Assembly (NCBI GenBank): GCA_947259625.1
Contig: CAMYMY010000068.1
Location: forward strand, 1-11,586
Direction of reading: 5' to 3'
Source: an uncultured Kiloniellales bacterium
Lineage (GTDB): Bacteria > Pseudomonadota > Alphaproteobacteria > Kiloniellales > JAKSDN01
Length of the DNA: 11,586 nt
This document shows positions 1 to 6,892 of the stretch, one piece after another. A program made the position numbers and the translations under genes. Each line of letters opens with the position of its first letter. Position 1 is the first letter of the stretch. Under the pieces are notes generated by a model. The model ran no database searches, was not told the DNA's origin, and saw nothing but the letters and a program-made list of their open reading frames with translations.

Positions 1-24
1 TCTTACTGGAGCGCGGGCCGATGA
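1..24 (+). CDS. 3' end of an upstream gene in the transporter operon (partial)
   Basis: The first bases read as an open frame ending SYWSAGR followed by a TGA stop at 22-24. This stop overlaps the ATG at 21 of the permease gene in an ATGA arrangement, the usual junction inside ABC transporter operons. The missing gene could be the ATP-binding subunit or the solute-binding protein of the same importer. Seven residues are too few to choose between them, and the reading rests mainly on the overlap geometry. Confidence 0.4.
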   Translation, partial: SYWSAGR

Positions 25-959
25 GCGCGGCCTCGGCGGCCTTGGGGGGCGGCCTCGGCCGGCGCCTCTCGAACGCGCTCTACCGGCGCCCGGGCCTGTT
101 TCTGACGCTGCTGCTCGGGCCGCCGCTGCTGTGGCTCGGCATCATCTACCTGGGCTCGCTCTTCGCCCTGCTGCTGCAGAGCTTCTTCTCGATCGACGAG
201 TTCACCGGCCTGGTGCGCCACGAGTTCACGCTGCGGACCTACGGCGAGCTGCTCACGCCGGCCAACCTCGACATCATCGCGCGCACCGTGACCATGGCCG
301 CGGCGGTCACCCTGGCCGCGGCGCTGATCGGCTTTCCGATCGCCTACTACATGGCGCGCTACGCCCGGGGCCGGGCCAAGGCGCTGCTCTACCTCGCGGT
401 CATGCTGCCGCTGTGGTCGAGCTACCTGGTCCGGGTCTATGCCTGGAAGCTGATCCTGGCCAAGGAGGGCATTCTCAACTGGGTCTTCGAGGGCCTGCAC
501 CTGACCTGGCTGCTCGACGGCCTGCTCGGCCTGCCGGTGGTCGGCGGCACCTCGCTCTCGGTCAGCTACCTCGGCACCTTCCTGGTGTTCCTCTACATCT
601 GGCTGCCGTTCATGATCCTGCCGATCCAGGCGGCGCTCGAGCGCGTCCCGCCCTCGCTGCTCGACGCCTCGGCCGACCTCGGCGGCCGGCCGGGTCAGAC
701 CCTGCGCAAGGTGATCCTGCCGCTCGCCTTCCCCGGCGTGGTCGCCGGCTCGATCTTCACCTTCTCGCTGACCCTGGGCGACTACATCATCCCGGGCATC
801 ATCGGCTCATCGCGCCTGTTCATCGGCCAGGCGGTCTTCATCCACCAGGGCACGGCCGGCAACATCCCCATGGCCGCCGCCTTCACCGTGGTGCCGATCG
901 CGATCATGGCGGTCTACCTGACCGCCGCCAAGCGCCTGGGGGCCTTCGATGCGCTTTAG
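21..959 (+). CDS. potB: ABC transporter permease, spermidine/putrescine type (PotB/PotH-like)
   Basis: This 312-aa inner-membrane protein is probably the first permease subunit of a polyamine importer. About six hydrophobic segments are visible, near residues 26-54, 85-112, 119-140, 182-204, 238-262 and 283-303. The cytoplasmic EAA-type coupling loop that contacts the ATPase lies at about 211-234 (LLDASADLGG followed by TLRKVILP). The motif RVYAWKLIL near 138-146 and the segment LGDYIIPG at 252-259 are typical of PotB/PotH permeases as I know the family. The ATG at 21 is preceded by GGAG at 8-11 and overlaps the upstream stop. The next permease starts inside its last codons, and homospermidine synthase follows. 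Assignment to the polyamine/opine permease group is firm. The transported molecule is inferred from the neighbours, and the PotH name would fit equally well. Confidence 0.88.
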   Translation: MSAASAALGGGLGRRLSNALYRRPGLFLTLLLGPPLLWLGIIYLGSLFALLLQSFFSIDEFTGLVRHEFTLRTYGELLTPANLDIIARTVTMAAAVTLAAALIGFPIAYYMARYARGRAKALLYLAVMLPLWSSYLVRVYAWKLILAKEGILNWVFEGLHLTWLLDGLLGLPVVGGTSLSVSYLGTFLVFLYIWLPFMILPIQAALERVPPSLLDASADLGGRPGQTLRKVILPLAFPGVVAGSIFTFSLTLGDYIIPGIIGSSRLFIGQAVFIHQGTAGNIPMAAAFTVVPIAIMAVYLTAAKRLGAFDAL

Positions 960-1782
960 AGCCAAGGCAACGACGAACGGGGAGCCGCGCGCCGGCCTCG
1001 GCCTCAGGCTGGCGGCGGCGGCCGGGCTGCTGTTCCTGCACGTGCCGCTGGGGCTGATCCTGCTCTACGCCTTCACCACCGAGGACAAGTCCTATCAGTT
1101 CCCGCCGCCGGGCCTGACGCTGAAATGGTTCGCGGTCGCCTGGGGCCGCGAGGACATCTGGCAGGCGCTCGGCCTGTCGCTGCGGGTCGCGTCGGTCTCG
1201 ACGGGGATCGCGCTGGTCCTGGGCACGCTCGCCTCGGCGGCGATCTACCGCAGCCGCTTCTTCGGGCGCGAGACCGTCTCGCTGCTGATCATCCTGCCGA
1301 TCGCGCTGCCCGGCATCATTACCGGCATCTCGCTGCGCGCCGCCTTCAACCTGGCGGAGATCCCATTCAGCCTCTGGACCATCGTGCTGGGCCACGCGAC
1401 CTTCTGCGTCGTCGTGGTCTACAACAACGCGCTGGCGCGCTTTCGCCGCACCTCGCCTTCGATGATCGAGGCCTCGATGGACCTGGGCGCCGACGGCCTG
1501 CAGACCTTCCGCCACGTCGTGCTGCCGAACATCGCCACGGCGCTCCTGGCCGGCGGCATGCTGGCCTTCGCGCTCTCCTTCGACGAGGTCATCGTCACGA
1601 CCTTCACCGCCGGCCAGCAGACGACGTTGCCGATCTGGATGCTGAGCGAGCTGGTGCGCCCGCGCCAGCGCCCGGTGACCAACGTGGTCGCGGTCTTCGT
1701 GATCGCCGTGACCTTCCTGCCGATTCTGCTAGCCTACCACTGGACGCGCGGCACAGAGAACGTGTCGGGCGCGGGAAGATAG
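949..1782 (+). CDS. potC: ABC transporter permease, spermidine/putrescine type (PotC/PotI-like)
   Basis: This 277-aa protein is the second permease subunit, expected to pair with the preceding one to form the membrane channel. Hydrophobic segments lie near residues 20-42, 74-99, 109-130, 141-161, 194-216 and 244-263. The EAA loop is at about 173-193 (IEASMDLGADGLQTFRHVVL). It is followed by FDEVIVTTFTAG at 211-222, a sequence characteristic of PotC/PotI proteins. The ATG at 949 lies within the end of the preceding gene (11-bp overlap), which implies translational coupling. The gene ends 10 bp before homospermidine synthase, so one transcript probably carries both. No solute-binding protein or ATPase is inside the window; they presumably lie upstream. 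The substrate is inferred to be putrescine or another polyamine. Confidence 0.88.
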   Translation: MRFRAKATTNGEPRAGLGLRLAAAAGLLFLHVPLGLILLYAFTTEDKSYQFPPPGLTLKWFAVAWGREDIWQALGLSLRVASVSTGIALVLGTLASAAIYRSRFFGRETVSLLIILPIALPGIITGISLRAAFNLAEIPFSLWTIVLGHATFCVVVVYNNALARFRRTSPSMIEASMDLGADGLQTFRHVVLPNIATALLAGGMLAFALSFDEVIVTTFTAGQQTTLPIWMLSELVRPRQRPVTNVVAVFVIAVTFLPILLAYHWTRGTENVSGAGR

Positions 1783-1792
1783 GCGGCGGGAC

Positions 1793-3223
1793 ATGCCAAT
1801 CTCGAAAAAGACGGTCTTTGGGGGCCGGATCGTGGTGTTCGGCTGCGGGACCATCGGGCAGTGCATCCTGCCGATGCTGTTCGAGGCCTTCGAGCTGAGC
1901 CCCGAGCGGATCACCGTGGTCGAGGCGGACGATCATTCGGCGTTCCTCGAGCCCTGGCGCGCGGCCGGCCTCGAGTACCTGATCCGCCGGGTGACGCCGG
2001 ACACCCTGGCCGAGGTCGCCGGCGCGGCGGCCAAGGCGGGGGACCTGCTGATTAACCTCTCGGTCGGCATCGATTCCGTGGAGCTCGCCGACTGGTGCCA
2101 CCGCAACGGCGTGCTCTACGTCGACACCGCGATCGAGCCCTGGGAGGAGAACGTCTGGGACTTCGACCTGCCGACCCAGGAGCGCACCGAGTACGCCTAT
2201 CACCAGCGCGCCCGCAGGACCGCGGCCGAGGGCTGGTGGGCGGACGGCCCCACCGCGGTGATCACCCACGGCGCCAACCCGGGCCTCGTAAACCACTTCG
2301 TCAAGGCGGCGCTGCTCGACATCGCGAAGGCCATGGGCCTCGACGGAGCCCCGCCCGTGGACCGCCGCGGCTGGGCCGCGCTGGCGCGCGCCACCGGCAC
2401 CAAGGTGATCCACATCGCCGAGCGCGACACCCAGGTCTCGAACCCGCCCAAGCGGCCCGGCGAGTTCGTCAACACTTGGTCGATTCCGGGCTTCGTCGAG
2501 GAGGCGGTGATGCCGGTCGAGCTCGGCTGGGGCACCCACGAGAAGGCCCTGCCGGAGGGCGCATTGGAGCACGCCGGGGGACCGGGCAACGCGATCTGCC
2601 TCGCGCGGCCTGGCGGCCAGACCCTGCTGCGCTCCTGGGTCCCCTTGGGCGGCCCGATCGCGGGCCTCGCCCTGCCGCACAACGAGACGATCACCTTGAG
2701 CGACTATCTGACGCTGGAGGAGGACGGCGCGGCCGTGTACCGCCCGACCGTGGCCTTCGCCTATCTGGCCTGCGACGGCGCCATGGCCAGCCTGCACGAG
2801 AGCATGATGACCGGTTGGCGCATCCCCGAGGCCCAGAGGGTGCTGAACGCCGACATTGTCGAAGGGCGCGACGAGCTGGGCGTGCTGCTGCTCGGCCACG
2901 GGCTGACCGGCTGGTGGTATGGCTCGCAGCTGGACGTGCACGAGGCCCGGCGCCTGGTGCCCGGCAACAACCCGACCGCGCTCCAGGTGGCCGCCGGCGC
3001 GCTGGCCGCCGCCGTCTGGGCGGCGAAGAACCCGGCCCGCGGCTTTTGCGAGCCGGAACACCTGCCCCACGACGAGGTGCTGGCGACGGCCCGGCCCTAT
3101 CTCGGCCCCATGGTCAGCCAGCCGACCGACTGGACCCCGCTGAAGGACCGCGGCGCCATCTTCGCCGAGCCCTGGCTCGACCCCGACGACCCCTGGCAGT
3201 TCACGAATTTCCTGCTCAGGTGA
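1793..3223 (+). CDS. hss: homospermidine synthase (bacterial NAD-dependent type)
   Basis: This cytosolic enzyme (476 aa) condenses two putrescines, or putrescine and spermidine, in an NAD-dependent reaction to give sym-homospermidine (EC 2.5.1.44). An N-terminal Rossmann fold is visible, with glycine motif G17-C-G19-T-I-G22 and acidic E44 after the second strand. The length matches the Blastochloris viridis enzyme, and residue numbers coincide with functional positions I recall from its structure: D94, N162, E210, W229 (cation-pi contact with the diamine) and E237 (essential acid). All are present, so the protein should be active. The ATG at 1793 has only a modest GGCGGG-type ribosome site. 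It sits 10 bp after the permease gene, which suggests co-transcription of diamine uptake and conversion. It converges with the ureohydrolase gene with 18 bp between their stops. Confidence 0.95.
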   Translation: MPISKKTVFGGRIVVFGCGTIGQCILPMLFEAFELSPERITVVEADDHSAFLEPWRAAGLEYLIRRVTPDTLAEVAGAAAKAGDLLINLSVGIDSVELADWCHRNGVLYVDTAIEPWEENVWDFDLPTQERTEYAYHQRARRTAAEGWWADGPTAVITHGANPGLVNHFVKAALLDIAKAMGLDGAPPVDRRGWAALARATGTKVIHIAERDTQVSNPPKRPGEFVNTWSIPGFVEEAVMPVELGWGTHEKALPEGALEHAGGPGNAICLARPGGQTLLRSWVPLGGPIAGLALPHNETITLSDYLTLEEDGAAVYRPTVAFAYLACDGAMASLHESMMTGWRIPEAQRVLNADIVEGRDELGVLLLGHGLTGWWYGSQLDVHEARRLVPGNNPTALQVAAGALAAAVWAAKNPARGFCEPEHLPHDEVLATARPYLGPMVSQPTDWTPLKDRGAIFAEPWLDPDDPWQFTNFLLR

Positions 3224-3247
3224 GGGTGGGCCGAAAGCGCCCTACCC
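3224..3247. terminator. possible short hairpin between convergent genes
   Basis: The gap between the homospermidine synthase and ureohydrolase stops can fold as GGGT plus GGGC (3224-3231) against GCCC plus ACCC (3239-3247), with one bulged T and a 7-nt loop containing GAAA. The stem is GC-rich and could slow polymerase from both sides. It has no T tract on either strand and overlaps the minus-strand stop codon, so it is only a weak terminator candidate. Confidence 0.22.
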
Positions 3248-4195
3248 GAAATACTCCGCGCGGGTCGCGGCGCCGATGTAGTTGAGGATCAGCTGTCCGG
3301 CGGTCAGCGACGAGATGCCGTTGAGATCGCGCTTGGGGGTGATCTCGACGATGTCCATGCCGACCAGGCGGCCCTTCGCTACCAGGCCGTGGATCAGCTC
3401 GCGGACCTGGTGGAACAGCAGGCCGCCGGCCACCGGGCCCGCCACGGCCGGCATCGCCGCCGGGTCCAGGCCGTCGGCGTCGATCGTCAGGTAGAAACGC
3501 CCGCCATCCGGGATCCGCGCCAGCACGGCGGCCATGCCAGCCGCGTGCACATCGTAGGCGGTCACCAGATGAGCACCGTAGGCCAGCGCGTCCTCGACCT
3601 CCTGGCCGCGGGCGCTGCCCTGGCCGCGCAGGCCGATCTGGAAGATCTCGCCGATGTGGGCGAGCTCGGAGGCGCGGCGGATCGGGCTGCTGTAGCCCTC
3701 GCGCACGCCGCCCCGCTCGTCGCGCCAATCCAGGTGGGCATCGATATGCACCAGCGTGACCGGGCCCAGGACCTCCAGGGCCCGGAACACCGGAATCGGC
3801 ACGCCGTGATCGCCGCCGATGACGACCGGCAGGGCGCCGCGCCCGAGGATCTTGCGGGCCGCTGCCTCGGCGCGGCGGTAGTGCGCGGTCAGGTCGGCGG
3901 GATCGGCCGGCACGTCGCCGCAGTCGACGACCCGCACGCTGCGCCCGTCGAGCAGGGTCCCGCCCAGGTCGAAATCCCAGTGGTCCAGGCCATAGCTGAG
4001 GCGCAGGGACTGCCGGCGCACGGCGGTCGGCGCATTGGTCTGGTCGTTGGTGACCTCGTCGATGCCGTAGGGATCGCCGTAGGGCAGCCCCAGGATCGCG
4101 ATGTCCGCCTCCAGGCGGTCGAGGTCGGTGCAGAGCGGAAAGCGGAGAAAGCTGTGCGGCGAATGGCGCGGCTCGACGGTCAAGGTCTCTGTCAT
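3242..4195 (-). CDS. agmatinase-like ureohydrolase (arginase/SpeB family)
   Basis: This 317-aa, probably cytosolic member of the binuclear-manganese arginase/agmatinase family hydrolyses a guanidino compound, releasing urea. The metal ligands are all present: H130 in GGDH, D152/H154/D156 in IDAHLD, and D239/D241 in TIDADGLDP. E284 (VEITP) matches the conserved late glutamate. At the active-site loop where agmatinases have HGTPFRRA, this protein has YSSPIRRA (168-175), so the usual histidine is Y168. The GLRG motif at 188-191 and MPAV at 248-251 fit an agmatinase-like branch common in alphaproteobacteria whose substrate is, to my knowledge, not settled. The ATG at 4195 is chosen because AAGGGGGGAG lies just upstream; in-frame starts further upstream run into repeat DNA. 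Proximity to homospermidine synthase suggests putrescine supply from agmatine, but guanidinobutyrate or another guanidine is possible. Confidence 0.82.
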   Translation of the reverse strand: MTETLTVEPRHSPHSFLRFPLCTDLDRLEADIAILGLPYGDPYGIDEVTNDQTNAPTAVRRQSLRLSYGLDHWDFDLGGTLLDGRSVRVVDCGDVPADPADLTAHYRRAEAAARKILGRGALPVVIGGDHGVPIPVFRALEVLGPVTLVHIDAHLDWRDERGGVREGYSSPIRRASELAHIGEIFQIGLRGQGSARGQEVEDALAYGAHLVTAYDVHAAGMAAVLARIPDGGRFYLTIDADGLDPAAMPAVAGPVAGGLLFHQVRELIHGLVAKGRLVGMDIVEITPKRDLNGISSLTAGQLILNYIGAATRAEYFG

Positions 4196-4355
4196 CGCTC
4201 CCCCCTTCGGCATTGGAATCCGGCCAAGACCGGGAAGCGTAGCGCCCCCGGCCCCGGCGGTCGAGCGCCGGCGGTCGGGGCAATACACCGACTCCGACAC
4301 CGTTTTCAGCCTGCAGAGGGAAACAGGGATTGGCTCCGTGTCGCGCAGCGGCATG

Positions 4356-4371
4356 GTGCCTGTCCCTCTTT
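4356..4371 (-). repeat. imperfect copy of the gggacaggcac dispersed repeat
   Basis: The sequence gtgcctgtccctcttt is an inverted, slightly diverged copy of the aaaaaggggacaggcac arm that begins near 4410. The two copies face each other around the GC hairpin at 4380-4396, giving a composite palindrome. A more decayed fourth copy, agagggaaacagg, is visible near 4315. Opposed copies in an intergenic space resemble REP/BIME elements. Confidence 0.55.
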
Positions 4372-4379
4372 CCCGGGCC

Positions 4380-4396
4380 GCCGCGGACACCGCGGC
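4380..4396. repeat. GC hairpin nested between repeat copies
   Basis: CCGCGG at 4381-4386 and CCGCGG at 4390-4395 flank a 3-nt ACA spacer, with one extra G-C pair outside (4380/4396). This gives a 7-bp stem on either strand. It lies at the centre of the opposed 4356 and 4410 repeat copies and is probably part of the same composite element. No T tract follows, so on its own it does not look like a terminator. Confidence 0.5.
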
Positions 4397-4406
4397 CAGT
4401 CGATCC

Positions 4407-4451
4407 GCGAAAAAGGGGACAGGCACGCTGCGAGCCTGTCCCCTTTTTCGC
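4407..4451 (-). terminator. perfect 18-bp-arm stem-loop, bidirectional terminator-like and REP-like
   Basis: Arms gcgaaaaaggggacaggc (4407-4424) and gcctgtcccctttttcgc (4434-4451) are perfect inverted repeats around a 9-nt loop. Read on either strand this gives an A tract, a GC-rich stem of about 10 bp and a T5 tract, the layout of a bidirectional intrinsic terminator. It lies 46 bp past the stop of the minus-strand signalling operon and upstream of the ureohydrolase gene, so it would end the operon transcript and insulate the next gene. The same core sequence is repeated nearby in inverted copies. From memory, AAAAAGGGGACAGGCAC-type sequences recur in many proteobacterial genomes as dispersed palindromes, so a mobile-repeat origin is likely. 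The two roles are compatible. Confidence 0.7.
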
Positions 4452-4496
4452 TCGCAACGCGCAAGCTGTTAGAGTGAACGGACTTGGCCGGCCCCG

Positions 4497-5678
4497 CTAG
4501 GCGGCGCCCTCCGCCGCCTGGGCCTGCCTGAAGACGTGAACCGGCTCCTTCAGCGGCACGAGCTGAAGCTTGTTCCACAGCCGCTCGATGTCCGCCTGCG
4601 AGAACTCGTGACCGGCGGAGACGACGAGGCTCCCGCTTTCCGCCTCGATGTCCGAGATCAGGCGGTCGCCCGGCTTCAACCGATGTATCGGCACCTTGAG
4701 CGATTCGTTCGCCGCCGGCTGGGCCGACCGGTTCGCCTCGTCGAGGAAGCAGGCGCGCGCCGCCTCCAGGATGTCCGGGTCGTAGTGGACGCTGTTCTCG
4801 CCCAGCTTCTTGAATGCGCCCGGGATCGACCCTTCCCGCTCCCTGGCCTCGACCAGATCGATCAGGACCCTCAGGATCCTGGCGCCCAGGGGTATCTCCG
4901 TTCCGGCGACACCGTCGTCGGGAAATCCGTGCCCTTCGAAGCCCTTGTTCTGGTAGTAGATCCACTGGCTGACCTTCTCCAGCCGCGGAATATTCGCGAT
5001 GAGGTTCCGGCTGACCTCCGGGGTCCGGGCGAGGATCTCCTGCTCGGCGGTCGAAAGAGGCGCGCCCGCGCGAATCTTGGCAATGGTCTCGGATGGCAGG
5101 GTGATCTGCCCGATGGGCGACAGCATGGCCGCCACATTCAACTCCCAGGGGTCCGACAGCTTCAGCCGCTTCGCCATCTTGTGGGCCATGTTGCGCAGCT
5201 GCGTCGTCCTGCCGAAGGCCTCGGGCGCCAGGATCATCAGGACGTCGAGCAGCACCTTCACGCTGCCCGCGAGGGTCCGCTCGAGCAGGGTCCGCTCCGC
5301 GGTCACCAATTGATACTGCCGCAACCCGTCCTCGACCGCGCGCCTGAGATCCTGGGGCGGGCAGGGCTTGGTGTAGAACCGGAAGATGTTTCCCTCGTTC
5401 ACCGCATCGACGGCGGTCTGCTGGTCGGCGTTCCCGGTCAACATCATCCGCACCGTATCGGGGGAGCGGTCCCTGACCTGGCGGAGAAACTGGATTCCGT
5501 CCATGCCGGGCATGCGCATGTCGCTGACGACGACGGCAAAGGGTCCGTCGCTTTCCAGCATCGACAGCCCCTCCGGGCCGCCGGGCGCGGTGCTGATCTC
5601 GAAGCTCTTGCGGAGCTGGCGGGAGATGGCCGACAGGACGTTCGCCTCGTCGTCGACGAAAAGAACCTTGTTCGTCAC
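4497..5678 (-). CDS. response regulator with degenerate HD-GYP output domain
   Basis: This is a cytosolic 393-aa protein. Residues 4-120 form a receiver domain with acidic pocket D9/D10, phospho-acceptor D53 (VVSDMRMPGMDG), T81 and K104 (YTKPC). Residues about 150-315 align with an HD-GYP phosphodiesterase, but the metal site is lost. The usual LHDIGK is LSPIGQ (186-191), the HH-E-wDGkGYP stretch reads YYQNKGFEGHGFP (241-253), and the HxxxH region lacks histidines. Residues about 325-385 form the small C-terminal module with KPGDRL and AGHEF often found after HD domains. It is therefore probably a phosphorylation-controlled protein or c-di-GMP interaction module rather than an enzyme. The start is GTG at 5678, preceded by GGAAAGGG, and overlaps the upstream regulator stop by 4 bp (GTGA). 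It is the last gene of the operon, followed by a strong stem-loop. Confidence 0.85.
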   Translation of the reverse strand: MTNKVLFVDDEANVLSAISRQLRKSFEISTAPGGPEGLSMLESDGPFAVVVSDMRMPGMDGIQFLRQVRDRSPDTVRMMLTGNADQQTAVDAVNEGNIFRFYTKPCPPQDLRRAVEDGLRQYQLVTAERTLLERTLAGSVKVLLDVLMILAPEAFGRTTQLRNMAHKMAKRLKLSDPWELNVAAMLSPIGQITLPSETIAKIRAGAPLSTAEQEILARTPEVSRNLIANIPRLEKVSQWIYYQNKGFEGHGFPDDGVAGTEIPLGARILRVLIDLVEAREREGSIPGAFKKLGENSVHYDPDILEAARACFLDEANRSAQPAANESLKVPIHRLKPGDRLISDIEAESGSLVVSAGHEFSQADIERLWNKLQLVPLKEPVHVFRQAQAAEGAA

Positions 5679-6892
5679 GCGCAATCCCTTTCCTGTCCCA
5701 TGCCGGTCAGGAGCTCCGCCCAGCCCGACAGGCGCTCCGCAACCCCGACCGCCGCCAGGTATTCGAGATCCAGGACATTCTCGAGCGGTCTGTCCGGGTC
5801 TGTCCGTTCGTGGGCCTGGGTCAGGCCCTCGGCGACATGCACCGCGGTCACGACGTCGAAGGCGTGTCCGGGGCACTCGAGTGGGGTATGATGGTGGGCA
5901 ACCGCTTCCACGACGATGTCGGGAAGGCCCCATAGCCCGACGAGATAGGCGCCGACCCTGGCGTGGGAGGCGCCAAGCGCTTGGCGTTCGGCCTCGAGAC
6001 GCGCGGCATTCTCGTATTGCGAAACCGCGACGATGGTCTCGTATTTTTCGGGCTGGTTCGCAGCGAGGACCAGCGCGCCTATGTCGTGCAGCAGCCCCGC
6101 GACGAAGGCGTTCTCGGCCGCCTTGTCGTCCAGACCGGCGTCCTTGGCGATCGATTGCGCGAGGCCGCCGCATGTGACGCTGTGGGCCCACAGTCCGTCG
6201 AGGTCGACGCCGCCGACCTTTGGTCCCTCGTACCGCGCGACGATGCCGTGGGTGAGGACCAGGCTCCGGACACGTTCCACGCCCAGCCGGGCAACCGCCT
6301 GAAGCAGGCTCGCGGCTTTCTCGCCGACACCGAAATACCCGGAACCGGCGACCTGAAGCACCTTGGTGGTCAGCGCGATATCGCGCGCGACGATCTCGGT
6401 GATCTTGTGCACGGCGGGTTCGGGCATCTGCAGCTCGTGGACCAGCTCGTCGTAGATCTCGGGCGGGGTCGGAAGCTCCCGCAGGCTCGATACCAGCGAC
6501 TGGACCCCTTCGTCGGCGATGAGGTCCCGGAGCGCCAGCGCGCGCCTGACCGAGTCCAGCAGGAGCACCGTGTCGCAGGGCTTCGAAAGGAACTGGTGGC
6601 TGGTGCCGATCAGGCGAAAGGCCTCGTCATGCCCCACCTGGCCGGACAGGATGAACCGGATCGCGTGGGGCTGGCGGACCGCCACCTCGGCCAGCAGGCG
6701 CGCGCCGTCCATGCCCGGCATACGCATGTCCGAGACGACGACATCGACCCGGGCCGCCTGCATGTATTCGAGCGCCTCGGCGCCGCCGTTGGCGAAGGCC
6801 ATGTCCCACTCGCTGCGCATGCCCCGCAGGTTGCGGCGCAGCCCTTGAAGGATATTCGGCTCGTCATCGACGAAGAGCACGATCGGCTTCAT
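5675..6892 (-). CDS. response regulator with HDOD output domain
   Basis: This cytosolic 405-aa protein starts with a receiver domain at residues 3-122: acidic pocket D9/D10, phospho-acceptor D55 (VVSDMRMPGMDG), S83 and K104 (LSKPC). An HDOD domain follows at about 132-335. Its landmarks are LPTPP (140-144), LLHDIGALVL (267-276), and WGLPDIVVEAVAHHHTP near 321-337. HDOD domains are HD-related but generally regulatory, often acting in protein-protein signalling or second-messenger-linked networks. Which partner is used cannot be read from sequence. The ATG at 6892 directly follows the kinase TAG stop (no spacer) and is served by AGGAGG at 6901-6906, eight bases upstream, inside the kinase gene. 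It is probably a direct phosphotransfer target of the adjacent kinase and is translationally coupled to it. No DNA-binding domain is present. Confidence 0.9.
   Translation of the reverse strand: MKPIVLFVDDEPNILQGLRRNLRGMRSEWDMAFANGGAEALEYMQAARVDVVVSDMRMPGMDGARLLAEVAVRQPHAIRFILSGQVGHDEAFRLIGTSHQFLSKPCDTVLLLDSVRRALALRDLIADEGVQSLVSSLRELPTPPEIYDELVHELQMPEPAVHKITEIVARDIALTTKVLQVAGSGYFGVGEKAASLLQAVARLGVERVRSLVLTHGIVARYEGPKVGGVDLDGLWAHSVTCGGLAQSIAKDAGLDDKAAENAFVAGLLHDIGALVLAANQPEKYETIVAVSQYENAARLEAERQALGASHARVGAYLVGLWGLPDIVVEAVAHHHTPLECPGHAFDVVTAVHVAEGLTQAHERTDPDRPLENVLDLEYLAAVGVAERLSGWAELLTGMGQERDCA

Larger units (their letters stand above)
4196..4496. other. 301-bp spacer between the ureohydrolase gene and the signalling operon
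   Basis: No credible gene is seen here. The right part (about 4315-4451) holds inverted repeat copies, listed separately. The left part (4196-4310) must contain the ureohydrolase leader and probably its promoter. A pair TGAAAA / TATTGC with 17-nt spacing on the minus strand is the only candidate I found, and it matches consensus poorly. A small run ACACCG-ACTCCG-ACACCG sits at 4285-4302. Confidence 0.6.

Noticed and set aside
1604..3070. 488-codon minus-strand frame opposite homospermidine synthase
   Set aside because: Same shadow effect; the plus strand encodes an enzyme with all expected residues.
4196..4426. N-terminal extension of the ureohydrolase from an ATG at 4426
   Set aside because: The extra 77 residues run through the palindromic repeat, are not family-like, and the ATG at 4195 has a good purine-rich ribosome site.
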